Shown here in pieces: positions 41,912-50,421 of a stretch of DNA of 64,000 bases. A program made the position numbers and the translations under genes. The notes beneath the pieces were generated by a model that was given only the letters and a program-made list of their open reading frames with translations, did no database searches and was not told the origin of the DNA. The DNA comes from DATJGR01 sp963780795 (GTDB lineage Bacteria; Pseudomonadota; Gammaproteobacteria; Pseudomonadales; Azotimanducaceae). How positions within the stretch are numbered: position 1 is the stretch's first letter; each line of letters starts with the position of its first letter. Where the stretch lies: positions 186,001 to 250,000 of the forward strand of contig CAWADH010000009.1 in assembly GCA_963780795.1 (NCBI GenBank), given 5' to 3'.

Positions 41912-43213
41912 GTGATTACCTGGTACCAGTCGAATCGAAACCCGCGCTGGCAGACGCTGCGGGCGTCGCGCGTCGCAACGCTTCTCGCGCTGATTGCTTG
42001 CGCCGCACCGGCGACTGCAAACGTCATCGCGGATTGGAATCTGCTAGCGACGAACACGATAAACGCCACGGGATTTCCAGCTACGACGCCGGAGGAGCAG
42101 CGGCCGACAGGGGCGCTCGATCTCGCGACGGTGAATGTTGCCATCTACGACGCCGTGAACGCGATCGATCACCGTTACCAGACGTTCGCCGCCACGCCGG
42201 CTGCTCCCACCGCCGGCGCATCGGCGGCGTCCGCCGCCGGCGCGGCAACGTGTCGGGTGCTGCAGGTGCTCTTTCCGAATCGCTCCAGCATGTATTCGCA
42301 GGCATGCGCCGGATATCTGCCGTCGAGCACCGGCACTCCTTCCCAGCTGAAGGGGGTGGCCGTGGGTGTCGACGTGGCGGACAAGATCCTGGCGCTGCGC
42401 AAGGACGATGGCCGATCCGCCGTCGTCAGCTATACCCCCACTGGTACGCCGGGCAGCTTCGTTCCGTTCCCGCCGACACCGACGCCGATCGGCATCAACA
42501 TCCCCTTCGTTCGGCCGTTTACACTGACGTCCGCTTCGCAGTTCCGTGCGTACGGACCGCCGGATCTGACCAGTGCGCGTTACGCGCGCGATCTGAACGA
42601 ATCGAAGGCGGTTGGCGGCGCGGTGAGCGCGACACGCACGCCGGAGCAGGAGGAGTTGGCGCGCTTTGCGACCGAGAATCCCGGCATTTACACGCCGCGT
42701 CTGATCCGCAGCTTCGCCGACGACAGGCGCTCGATCGTCCAGAACGCGCGGCTGCAGGCGATGATGTGGGTGGCGCAGGCCGACGTGACGATTGCGTGCT
42801 TCGACTCGAAGTACTACTTCACTGCTTGGCGCCCGCGTGCGGCAATCCCGGAAGCGGACCTGGACGGCAACGCCGCGACGACGGCCGATCCGACCTGGTT
42901 GCCGTTCCTGCCGACGCCGAATCATCCGGAGTATCCCGCCGCCCACACCTGTTCGGACGGCGCCGTAGGCGAAACGCTGAACCAGTTTTTTGGAACGAAG
43001 CGCGTCGAGTTCGACGTCGAGAGCACGGTGACCGGCACCGTTCGCCATTACGACGATACCGACGATTACGTGCGCGACATCGGTCTTGCGCGCATCTACG
43101 GCGGGATGCACTTCAGGACGTCTACGGAACATGGCGCCCTGTTGGGTCGCGAAGTGGCGCAATGGGTCGCGAAGAATTATTTCCGGCCGCTGAAGCCGCC
43201 GCATCGATGGTAG
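41912..43213 (+). CDS. Vanadium-dependent haloperoxidase
   Basis: A 433-residue secreted PAP2-superfamily enzyme with a signal peptide (about residues 1-37, ending PATA). Vanadate-binding residues are visible as K300 and R307 (DSKYYFTAWRP), H345 within PEYPAAHTCSDG, and R394 with H400 (ARIYGGMHF). It would oxidise halide with H2O2; such enzymes halogenate organic molecules or disrupt quorum signals. Acid phosphatase activity cannot be excluded. It starts at GTG 41912 after GGGGGTG. A perfect hairpin follows its end. Confidence 0.85.
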   Translation: MITWYQSNRNPRWQTLRASRVATLLALIACAAPATANVIADWNLLATNTINATGFPATTPEEQRPTGALDLATVNVAIYDAVNAIDHRYQTFAATPAAPTAGASAASAAGAATCRVLQVLFPNRSSMYSQACAGYLPSSTGTPSQLKGVAVGVDVADKILALRKDDGRSAVVSYTPTGTPGSFVPFPPTPTPIGINIPFVRPFTLTSASQFRAYGPPDLTSARYARDLNESKAVGGAVSATRTPEQEELARFATENPGIYTPRLIRSFADDRRSIVQNARLQAMMWVAQADVTIACFDSKYYFTAWRPRAAIPEADLDGNAATTADPTWLPFLPTPNHPEYPAAHTCSDGAVGETLNQFFGTKRVEFDVESTVTGTVRHYDDTDDYVRDIGLARIYGGMHFRTSTEHGALLGREVAQWVAKNYFRPLKPPHRW

Positions 43214-43245
43214 AAATCCAACAACCCTGGTGAGGGAGCCGCAAC

Positions 43246-43277
43246 CGCCGACCCGCCTCTCCCAAGGCGGGTCGGCG
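43246..43277. terminator. GC-rich stem-loop after the haloperoxidase gene
   Basis: A perfect 13-base-pair stem (43246-43258 with 43265-43277) closes a six-base loop, 33 bases after the haloperoxidase stop. There is no T-run after it, so it is not a classical intrinsic terminator. It may still end transcription or protect the 3' end of the mRNA. Confidence 0.5.
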
Positions 43278-43339
43278 AGTGGCATAGCGACGTGCCCGGA
43301 GCGCAAGATTGACCCATCGCCATCGTGGTGGGTTGGGTC

Positions 43340-45094
43340 ATGCCCGGAAAAGATCGGAACGAGACCCGCGCTCGCGCAGCATTCTGCGTCGGCGGTCGGT
43401 CGGTTGCTCCGGACGCGAACGAGATCGACGGCAAGCGGTTGGACGGCAAGTCGATCGACGTGCTGATCGAACTGGCCGATGCGGCACCAGGTGTCCTGTC
43501 GGTTGCAGCGTTGCTGAAACGGGTGTGGCCGAATCTGGTCGTCGTCGACAACGTCGTTCATCAGGCCATCGCACAGCTGCGCAAGGCGCTCGGAGACGAT
43601 GCGCGCACACCGCGCTACATCCAGAACATTCCGAATCGTGGCTATCGGTTGATCGCGGAGATCGTGCGTCATGCTGAGCCGGTCGTCGTCGCGCCGGCTC
43701 GACAGGCGTCGATCGCCGTGCTGCCGTTCGTCAATATGAGTTCGGACGTTGAACAGGAGTACTTCTCCGACGGCATCTGCGAAGAACTCATGACGCTGCT
43801 GACACGCATTCCGAAGCTGAGGGTTCCATCGCGTTCGACCGTGTTCTCGTACAAGGGAAAGGACATCAGGATCACGGATGTCGCGCGTGAGCTGAACGTC
43901 ACTCACGTGCTGGAGGGGTCGGTGCGCAAATCAGGAGAGCGCGTGCGCGTCACGGTGCAGCTGATCGAGACGCGCTCCGATAGCCACCTGTGGTCGCAGA
44001 CGTACGATCGCACGCTGGGCGACATCTTCGCGATCCAGGACGACATCTGCGCCATGATCGTACGGCAGCTGAGGGTTCGGCTGCTCGGGAAGGTACCGAC
44101 CGTAACAAAGACCGACCCCCGCGCTTACGCAATGTTTCTGCAGGCGCGCCAGCTGATCTATCAGAGCGGCGCGCAAGACCTGGCCGATTCGGTGAGGTTG
44201 CTCGAGCAGGTGCTCGAGATCGATCCCGGCTATGCGCCGGCGTGGGCAGAACTCGGCTGGAGCTATCGAGTTCAGGCAGACGGCCATCTCTTGCCTGAGC
44301 ACGAAGGCTACCCGAAAGCGCGCGCGATTCTGCAGCAGGCTCTGTCGATCGACCACGACAACGCGCACGCGCATGCGCACCTCGGTTCGATCGCCAGGGT
44401 ATACGACAGAGATCTCGCCGCTGCCGCCAGGCACCTCGAACGCGCGGTGTCGCTCGACCCGACGCAGCTCGGGTTCATCGCCGACGCGGGCTTACTGATG
44501 CGCAGCCTCGGTCGGCTCGACGCCGCAATCGAGCTGCAGGAATACGTACTCGCGCGTGATCCCGTGTTCCGGTTTGTGCCGAGGAACCTCGGTTCGAGCT
44601 TCCTCGACGCCGGTCGTTGGGACGAAGCAATCGCGGCTTTTCGCGCGATGGACCATCTGCGTCCGGCGCATTCGACGATCCGTCACCGAATTGCCGTGGC
44701 GTTGCTGCTGAAGGGGGATTTGCCGGCGGCGCTCGATGCGATGGCATTGTGTCCCGACGAGTTGGGAAGGCTGCTCGTTGCCGGACTGGTCCACCATGCG
44801 TTGGGTCATGCCGGCGAATCGGACGCTGCGCTCGGGTGCTTGATCGCGACGCACGCGGAATTCGGCGCTTACCACATCGCGTCGCTGCTGGCATTTCGCG
44901 CCGATGTCGGCGGTGCCCTCGAGTGGCTCGGGAAAGCCGTCGCATCGTGCAGTCCGGAGTTGAGCTACCTTCCGACCGACCGTCTCTTCCGCAATCTCTA
45001 CGGCGATTCGCGCTGGTTGGCGTTCCTCGAATCGATCGGCAAGGCACCCGCCCAGTTGAACGCGATCCGGTTCAACGTCGCGCTGCCGGGCTGA
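43340..45094 (+). CDS. Winged-helix regulator with TolB-like and TPR domains (CadC-like)
   Basis: A 584-residue protein. Residues 15-105 form an OmpR/PhoB-type winged helix (LSVAALLKRVWPNLVVVDNVVHQAIAQLRKALGDD, then YIQNIPNRGYRLIAEI). A FlgO/TolB-like segment follows (about 125-250, IAVLPFVNMSSD, HVLEGSVRKSGERVRVTVQLI and SQTYDRTLGDIFAIQD). The remainder is TPR repeats (260-560). No transmembrane helix separates them, unlike classical CadC. This arrangement is common in proteobacterial one-component or adenylate-cyclase-like regulators. It may regulate the haloperoxidase upstream. ATG 43340 is chosen; GTG 43325 is possible. Confidence 0.8.
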   Translation: MPGKDRNETRARAAFCVGGRSVAPDANEIDGKRLDGKSIDVLIELADAAPGVLSVAALLKRVWPNLVVVDNVVHQAIAQLRKALGDDARTPRYIQNIPNRGYRLIAEIVRHAEPVVVAPARQASIAVLPFVNMSSDVEQEYFSDGICEELMTLLTRIPKLRVPSRSTVFSYKGKDIRITDVARELNVTHVLEGSVRKSGERVRVTVQLIETRSDSHLWSQTYDRTLGDIFAIQDDICAMIVRQLRVRLLGKVPTVTKTDPRAYAMFLQARQLIYQSGAQDLADSVRLLEQVLEIDPGYAPAWAELGWSYRVQADGHLLPEHEGYPKARAILQQALSIDHDNAHAHAHLGSIARVYDRDLAAAARHLERAVSLDPTQLGFIADAGLLMRSLGRLDAAIELQEYVLARDPVFRFVPRNLGSSFLDAGRWDEAIAAFRAMDHLRPAHSTIRHRIAVALLLKGDLPAALDAMALCPDELGRLLVAGLVHHALGHAGESDAALGCLIATHAEFGAYHIASLLAFRADVGGALEWLGKAVASCSPELSYLPTDRLFRNLYGDSRWLAFLESIGKAPAQLNAIRFNVALPG

Positions 45095-45106
45095 TCGACG
45101 CGTGGG

Positions 45107-46087
45107 TCATCGCCGCGCGACGTCTTCGCTCGCAACCGGCGCATGGCAATCGTCGTTCGGCGCCGCGCACGGACCTTCTTCGATCTGCACCGTGGCGTGT
45201 TCGACGCCGAAGCGCGTGCCGAGATTCTCCAGAATGACGGCGAGCGTCTGTTGCCGGTCGGCGTGTTCGAACAGTTGCGCGTGCAGCGTCACGATCGGCG
45301 CCTCACCGGTCAGCGACCACGCGTGCAGATGGTGGATGTCGCAGACGCCGGGCAGATTCTTCAGCTCCTGCTCAACCTGTTGCGGATCGAAGTTCGCCGG
45401 CGTGCCTTCGAGCAGCACGTGTGCGGATTCGCGCGTCAGCTGCCAGCCGGAGCGCAGGATCAGAAACGACACCGCGACCGAAAGTAGCGGGTCGGCGGGT
45501 AACCAGCCGGTGGCGAGAATGATGCACGCGGCGGCGATTGCCGCGATGGAGCCGAGCACGTCGCTCATCACGTGCGCGCGCGCGCTGCGTTCGTTCAGCG
45601 AACTCGCGCCGGACAGAACCATGTATGCCGCGACGTTTGCGATCGCACCGACTGCGGCCACGCCGAGCATCACGGCGCCGTTCACTTCCGGCGGCGCGAT
45701 CAGTCGTCGCACGGCCTCGACCAGCACCCAGATCGTCAACGCCAGCAGCGTCAGCCCGTTGGTGTACGCGGCGAGCGTCTGAAAGCGACGATTGCCGTAT
45801 GTGCGATCGGCGCTGGCAACGCGACGCCCGAAGCGGATTGCGATGATGCCGAGCAGCAGCGACGCGGAATCCGCAAGCATGTGTGCCGCTTCGGCGAGCA
45901 GCGCGATCGAGTTCGCCCAGAGCCCGCCCGCCGCTTCGAACAAGGTGAACGCGGCCAATAGCACGAGCGCGCGCCGCAGCCGCGCTTCGCTCGCGTGATG
46001 CGGCGTTGCGAAGTGCGAATGGTGGTCGTGATCACCGTGGTCGTGCGACGGGTGATCGTGCGAATGATCGTGCGTGTGTTGCGACAT
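45107..46087 (-). CDS. Cation diffusion facilitator (CzcD-like) metal exporter
   Basis: A 326-residue CDF transporter with a His-rich N terminus (residues 4-32), six membrane helices, and the signature LLAEAAHMLADSASLLLGI (zinc-type HxxxD). The second metal-binding HxxxD appears in ARAHVMSDVLGS. The cytoplasmic domain has VCDIHHLHAWSLT. It exports Zn, Co, Ni or Cd by proton antiport. It is the last gene of a three-gene minus-strand operon behind a CsoR/RcnR-type repressor, one base after the RcnA-like gene. Confidence 0.9.
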   Translation of the reverse strand: MSQHTHDHSHDHPSHDHGDHDHHSHFATPHHASEARLRRALVLLAAFTLFEAAGGLWANSIALLAEAAHMLADSASLLLGIIAIRFGRRVASADRTYGNRRFQTLAAYTNGLTLLALTIWVLVEAVRRLIAPPEVNGAVMLGVAAVGAIANVAAYMVLSGASSLNERSARAHVMSDVLGSIAAIAAACIILATGWLPADPLLSVAVSFLILRSGWQLTRESAHVLLEGTPANFDPQQVEQELKNLPGVCDIHHLHAWSLTGEAPIVTLHAQLFEHADRQQTLAVILENLGTRFGVEHATVQIEEGPCAAPNDDCHAPVASEDVARR

Positions 46088-46088
46088 G

Positions 46089-46847
46089 TCAGCCCTCCGC
46101 GATCAGCACGGCGAGGCCGAGTGCGATCAGCAAGCCGCCGAGCACCTTGCCTTCGTGCTGCTCGAAGCGGTCGAAGCGCGCGTGCTGGAAACCCAGCAGC
46201 GTCAGCCACGTCAGCAGCATCATTCCGGCGAGCGTTGCGACTGCGAGCGTTACGCACAGGACGAGAAAGCCGGACCAGCCGAACTTGGCGCCTGCGACGA
46301 ATACCGGCAGAAAACCCTCGCACGGCGAGAACGTCAGCGCGGCGAGCAGACCGATGACGACGGTCCTGTCGCTGAGGGCCGCGTCGCGCTGCGCGTGACC
46401 GTTGAGGTGCGCCGTCGCGTGGGCGGATTGGCCGTCGTCCGGCTCGTGCCGATGATCATGATCAGCACCATGTTCATGAGTGTGATCATGGCCGTGCGCA
46501 GAGTGGTGATGTGCGTGCGCGCCGAAATGATGGTGGTGGTCGTCGGAACCGCTGATCAGGTAGTGCGCGCCGAACGCAATCAGGATACCGCCTGCGATAT
46601 ACGGGAACACGTTGCCGATCCACGAATCCATCGCGATGCCGAACCACGCGATGGCGGCGCCGATCGCAATCGTGAACAGCACATGCCCCGAGCCGGCGAG
46701 CGCGGCGATCGCGACCGTCTTTTTTCGCGCCCAGTTCTGGCGGCGGCCGGCCAGCACGAACGGCAGCCAATGGGTCGGCAGCGCGGCGTGCAGAAACGCC
46801 ACGGTGAGACCGGTTACGGCGATGCTTCCGAGCAGCGCGTCGTTCAT
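46089..46847 (-). CDS. RcnA-like nickel/cobalt efflux membrane protein
   Basis: A 252-residue membrane protein. It has about six hydrophobic helices and a large His/Asp-rich loop (about residues 102-150). AFLHAALPTHWLPF near the N terminus and ALTFSPCEGFLPVFVAG in the second half resemble the NiCoT/RcnA superfamily. It probably exports Ni or Co. It begins 20 bases after the repressor stop, with the CDF gene directly downstream. Confidence 0.75.
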   Translation of the reverse strand: MNDALLGSIAVTGLTVAFLHAALPTHWLPFVLAGRRQNWARKKTVAIAALAGSGHVLFTIAIGAAIAWFGIAMDSWIGNVFPYIAGGILIAFGAHYLISGSDDHHHHFGAHAHHHSAHGHDHTHEHGADHDHRHEPDDGQSAHATAHLNGHAQRDAALSDRTVVIGLLAALTFSPCEGFLPVFVAGAKFGWSGFLVLCVTLAVATLAGMMLLTWLTLLGFQHARFDRFEQHEGKVLGGLLIALGLAVLIAEG

Positions 46848-46866
46848 GATTTGCGGTAGAGCGCCT

Positions 46867-47139
46867 TCACAGGTATTTCGTCACGGTCTTGAACTCGTCG
46901 ATCGACGCGCGCGCGGCGCGACCGTCCGCCGCTTGCCCGAGACAGTGGTCGATATGGTCGTGGATCAACGTTTTCTTCGCGGCGCGGATCGCGCTCTCCA
47001 CCGCCTGCAGCTGTTGCGCGATTTCGAGGCACGGCCGCGCCGATTCGATCATCGCGATGACGCTGCGCACCTGTCCTTCGGCGCGCTTCAACCGCTTGAG
47101 AATCTGTGGATGCGTTTCGTGTAACGCGGGCTTCGACAT
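46867..47139 (-). CDS. CsoR/RcnR family metal-sensing repressor
   Basis: A 90-residue all-helical DUF156 protein: HPQILKRLKRAEGQVRSVIAMIE, RPCLEIAQQLQAVESAIRAAKKTLIHDHIDHCL. The Cys (C38) with HxxxH/Cys further on forms the sensing site typical of the family. It should repress its own operon (repressor, RcnA-like, CDF) until Ni/Co or a related metal binds. The start ATG 47139 is fixed by the family's N terminus; an operator-like palindrome lies 14 bases upstream. Confidence 0.88.
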   Translation of the reverse strand: MSKPALHETHPQILKRLKRAEGQVRSVIAMIESARPCLEIAQQLQAVESAIRAAKKTLIHDHIDHCLGQAADGRAARASIDEFKTVTKYL

Positions 47140-47152
47140 CGGACCGATCCAG

Positions 47153-47174
47153 ATACTGTAGGGGAGTATGGTAT
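47153..47174 (-). promoter_or_regulatory. CsoR/RcnR-type operator
   Basis: ATACTGTAGGGGAGTATGGTAT has the G-tract flanked by TACT/AGTAT arms seen in RcnR and FrmR operators (TACT-G-run-AGTA). It sits immediately ahead of the repressor gene and overlaps the likely promoter, so it probably mediates autoregulation. It could also affect the divergent uppP gene 90 bases away. Confidence 0.55.
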
Positions 47175-47263
47175 CGAAGCGCGGCCGGCGGCGGCAACGG
47201 CGCCGCGGTCTATTTTCGCGGCCGCATCGACGCGGCGCCTGCGACGGGTACAATGCCGCGCCC

Positions 47264-48085
47264 ATGGACATCGTGCTGTTGATCAAGGCGCTCGTGCTCG
47301 GCGTGGTCGAAGGCCTCACCGAGTTTCTGCCCATCTCCTCGACCGGTCACCTGATCCTCGTCGGCGATCTGCTCGACTTCAACGATCAGAAAGGACAGGT
47401 GTTCGAGATCGTCATTCAGACCGGCGCGATGTTTGCGATCCTGTGGGAATACCGGACGCGCTTCACCCGCGTACTGCTCGGGCTCGGCTCCGATCCGAAG
47501 GCCCGCACGTTCGTCGTCAATCTGATCGTCGCGTTCCTTCCGGCCGCGTTGCTGGGCCTCGCGTTCAACAGCGCCATCAAGGCGGCGCTGTTCAAACCGG
47601 TGCCGGTCGCGATCGCATTCATCGTCGGTGGCCTGATCATCATCTGGGCCGAGCGACGCAAGCACGTGGTGCGCGTGAAGTCGGTCGACGACATGACGTG
47701 GCGCGACGCGCTGAAGATCGGCGTTGCGCAGTCGTTCGCGCTGATTCCCGGCACGTCGCGCTCCGGTGCCACGATCATCGGCGGTCTGCTGTTCGGCCTG
47801 TCGCGGCGCGCCGCCACCGAGTTCTCGTTCTTTCTTGCGGTGCCCACGCTGATCTGCGCCGGCGGATACGATGCGTGGAAACACAGAGAGCTGTTCGATG
47901 TGCACGATCTCGGCGTATTCGCGGTGGGGATGATCGCCGCGTTCGTGTCGGCGTTCGCGTGCGTACGCTGGCTGATGCGCTTCATCGCCACGCACGACTT
48001 CACCATCTTCGCCTGGTATCGCATCGCGTTCGGCGCAATCGTGTTGTGGACGGCGTCGAACGGCATGGTCAACTGGACGCCATGA
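47264..48085 (+). CDS. uppP: Undecaprenyl-diphosphatase
   Basis: A 273-residue membrane enzyme that dephosphorylates undecaprenyl diphosphate to recycle the lipid carrier of peptidoglycan synthesis; extra copies confer bacitracin resistance (BacA). EGLTEFLPISSTGHLILVGDLL near the N terminus and PGTSRSGATIIGGLLFGLSR form the catalytic site. About eight helices are visible, and the length is normal. ATG 47264 is fixed by the MDIVLLIKALVLGVVEG start. The BisC-like gene follows ten bases later. Confidence 0.95.
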   Translation: MDIVLLIKALVLGVVEGLTEFLPISSTGHLILVGDLLDFNDQKGQVFEIVIQTGAMFAILWEYRTRFTRVLLGLGSDPKARTFVVNLIVAFLPAALLGLAFNSAIKAALFKPVPVAIAFIVGGLIIIWAERRKHVVRVKSVDDMTWRDALKIGVAQSFALIPGTSRSGATIIGGLLFGLSRRAATEFSFFLAVPTLICAGGYDAWKHRELFDVHDLGVFAVGMIAAFVSAFACVRWLMRFIATHDFTIFAWYRIAFGAIVLWTASNGMVNWTP

Positions 48086-48095
48086 GGTAGCGACG

Positions 48096-50408
48096 ATGGC
48101 CGAATCGCATACCGTTCCGCACAGTTCGCACTGGGGCGCATTCGACGTGACGGTGCGCGACGGCGACATCGCCAGCGTGCAGCCGATGCACGATCCGGAT
48201 CCGTCGCCGCTGCTCGCCAATCTGCCCGGCAGTCTGCGGCATCCGGCGCGCATCGCGCAGCCGGTTGCGCGGCGCGGCTGGCTCGAGCGCGGACCCGGCC
48301 CGACGAGCGACCGCGGCAACGATTCGTTCGTGGCGATTTCGTGGGACGAAGCGCTCGATCGCGCGGCCGACGAACTGAAGCGCGTCGTCGCGCAGCACGG
48401 CAATCAGGCGATCTTCGGCGGCTCGTACGGCTGGGCGAGCGCCGGCATGTTCCACCAGAGCCAGAGCCAGCTGCACCGCTTTCTGAATCTGATCGGCGGC
48501 TTCACTGCGCACCGCAACAGCTACAGCATCGGTGCGTCGCTGGTGTTATTGCCGCATCTCGTCGGCAGCTCGGCAGCAGTGTTCCGGCGCGCCACCGCGT
48601 GGGACGTCATCGCGCGTCACACCGACCTGATGGTCGCGTTCGGCGGTCTACCGCTGAAGAACACGTTCGTCTCGCCCGGCGGCAACGCCCGTCACCACCT
48701 GCGCCAGCACCTCGACGCGGCGCGCCGCCGTGGTATGCAGATCGCACACTTCTCGCCGCTGCGCGACGACGTGGTGGCGGAGGCGCAAGCGCGCTGGTAC
48801 CCGCTCGCGCCGCTCAGCGATGTGGCCGTGATGCTCGGGCTCGCGCACACGCTCGTCAGCGAAGATCTGCACGATGCGGCGTTCCTCGAACGCTTTTGTC
48901 ACGGTGGCGATCGTTTCATCGCGTATGTGCTCGGCCGGCACGACGGCGTCGCCAAATCCGCGGAGTGGGCGCAGCGCCATTCGGGCATTGCGGCCGATGA
49001 GCTGCGTGCGCTTGCACGCGAGATGGCATCGAAGCGCACGCTGATCACCGTGTCGTACTCGCTGCAGCGCGCGCAACATGGCGAACAACCGGTGTGGGCG
49101 GCGCTGTCGCTCGCCGCACTGCTCGGGCAGATCGGATTGCCGGGCGGCGGCTTCGGCCACGGCTACGGATCGATGGGCGACGTGGGCAACGCGACCGCGA
49201 GCCTCAACCTGCCGTCGCTGCCGGAAGGCCGCAACGCGGTGCGCGACTTCATTCCGGTTGCGCGCATTGCCGATCTGCTGCTGCAGCCCGGAGAGACGTT
49301 CGCGTACAACGGCGCCGATTACACCTATCCCGACATCCGGCTCGTGTATTGGGCAGGCGGCAATCCGTTCCATCACCATCAGGATCTGAACCGGTTACGC
49401 CGCGCGCTTGCGCGCCCCGATACGCTGATCGTCAACGAACCGTACTGGACGCCGATGGCGCGGCACGCCGACCTAGTGTTTCCGGCGACGACGTCGCTCG
49501 AACGCAACGATATCGGTTCGGGCCGGGCCGACGCCCGCATCGTCGCGATGCATCGCGCGGTGGCGCCGGTGGGCGGGGCGCGCAGCGACCACGACATCTT
49601 CGCCGGTCTCGCCGAACGGTTCGGCGTGCGCGACGCCTTCACCGAAGGGCGCGACGAACGCGCCTGGCTCGAGCACATGTACGCGCGGATCCGGGAAGCG
49701 TTCGGCGAACTCAACGCGGCGACGCCGAGCTTCGACGAATTCTGGAAGAACGGCTCGCTCGCGGTGCCGGACACCGATGCGGACCGGGTAATGCTGGAAG
49801 CATTCCGCGCCGATCCTGCTGTCAATCCGCTGAAGACGCCGAGCGGCAGGATCCAGCTCTATTCCGAAACGCTGGCCGGCTTCGGCTACGCGGACTGTCC
49901 CGGCCACGCGACGTGGCTCGAAAGCGAGGAGTGGCTGGGCGCCGCGCGCGCCGCAACGTTCCCGTTGGCGCTCGTGGCGAACAATCCGGCGTCGCGGCTG
50001 CACAGTCAGCTCGACGTCGGCGCCTACAGTCAGGCGTCGAAAGTTGCCGGGCGCGAACCGGTGCGGTTGCATCCCGACGACGCAGCGGCGCGCGGGATCA
50101 CGGCTGGCGACGTGGTGCGTTTGTTCAACGATCGTGGCAGCTGCCTGGCCGGAGCCGTGCTGACGACTGACGTGAGGCGCGGTGTGGTACAGCTGTCGAC
50201 CGGTGCGTGGTTCGACCCGGAGGATCCGCGCGCGGAGTTCGCGATGTGCGTGCACGGCAATCCGAACATGCTGACGCGCGACATCGGAACTTCGAAGCTG
50301 TCGCAAGGCTGCTCCGGACAGCACGCGCTGGTGGAGGTCGAACGCTTCACCGGCGTCGCGCCGCCAGTCAAAGCGTTCGTGCCGCCGGTGATAGAACAGC
50401 GTTCCTGA
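48096..50408 (+). CDS. BisC-like molybdopterin oxidoreductase (biotin/methionine sulfoxide reductase type)
   Basis: A 770-residue member of the DMSO reductase family without an N-terminal Fe-S motif or Tat signal, so it should be cytoplasmic. YGWASAGMFHQSQSQLHRFLN provides the Mo-ligating Ser (S115). VYWAGGNPFHHHQDLNRLRRAL, ADLVFPATTSLERNDIG and the C-terminal LVANNPASRLHSQLDVG are the cofactor-binding segments of the TorA/BisC branch. It probably reduces an S- or N-oxide (biotin or methionine sulfoxide, or TMAO). It is the last gene of a pair with uppP. Confidence 0.88.
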   Translation: MAESHTVPHSSHWGAFDVTVRDGDIASVQPMHDPDPSPLLANLPGSLRHPARIAQPVARRGWLERGPGPTSDRGNDSFVAISWDEALDRAADELKRVVAQHGNQAIFGGSYGWASAGMFHQSQSQLHRFLNLIGGFTAHRNSYSIGASLVLLPHLVGSSAAVFRRATAWDVIARHTDLMVAFGGLPLKNTFVSPGGNARHHLRQHLDAARRRGMQIAHFSPLRDDVVAEAQARWYPLAPLSDVAVMLGLAHTLVSEDLHDAAFLERFCHGGDRFIAYVLGRHDGVAKSAEWAQRHSGIAADELRALAREMASKRTLITVSYSLQRAQHGEQPVWAALSLAALLGQIGLPGGGFGHGYGSMGDVGNATASLNLPSLPEGRNAVRDFIPVARIADLLLQPGETFAYNGADYTYPDIRLVYWAGGNPFHHHQDLNRLRRALARPDTLIVNEPYWTPMARHADLVFPATTSLERNDIGSGRADARIVAMHRAVAPVGGARSDHDIFAGLAERFGVRDAFTEGRDERAWLEHMYARIREAFGELNAATPSFDEFWKNGSLAVPDTDADRVMLEAFRADPAVNPLKTPSGRIQLYSETLAGFGYADCPGHATWLESEEWLGAARAATFPLALVANNPASRLHSQLDVGAYSQASKVAGREPVRLHPDDAAARGITAGDVVRLFNDRGSCLAGAVLTTDVRRGVVQLSTGAWFDPEDPRAEFAMCVHGNPNMLTRDIGTSKLSQGCSGQHALVEVERFTGVAPPVKAFVPPVIEQRS

Positions 50409-50421
50409 ATGGATCGGTGAG

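Noticed and set aside
43246..43277. Classical intrinsic terminator
   Set aside because: The stem is perfect, but no run of T follows, so I listed it as terminator-like with moderate confidence rather than as a firm intrinsic terminator.
42044..43906. 620-codon minus-strand frame across the haloperoxidase and regulator genes
   Set aside because: It spans two unrelated plus-strand genes with intact catalytic and DNA-binding motifs, and its own product is Arg/His-rich without domain signature.
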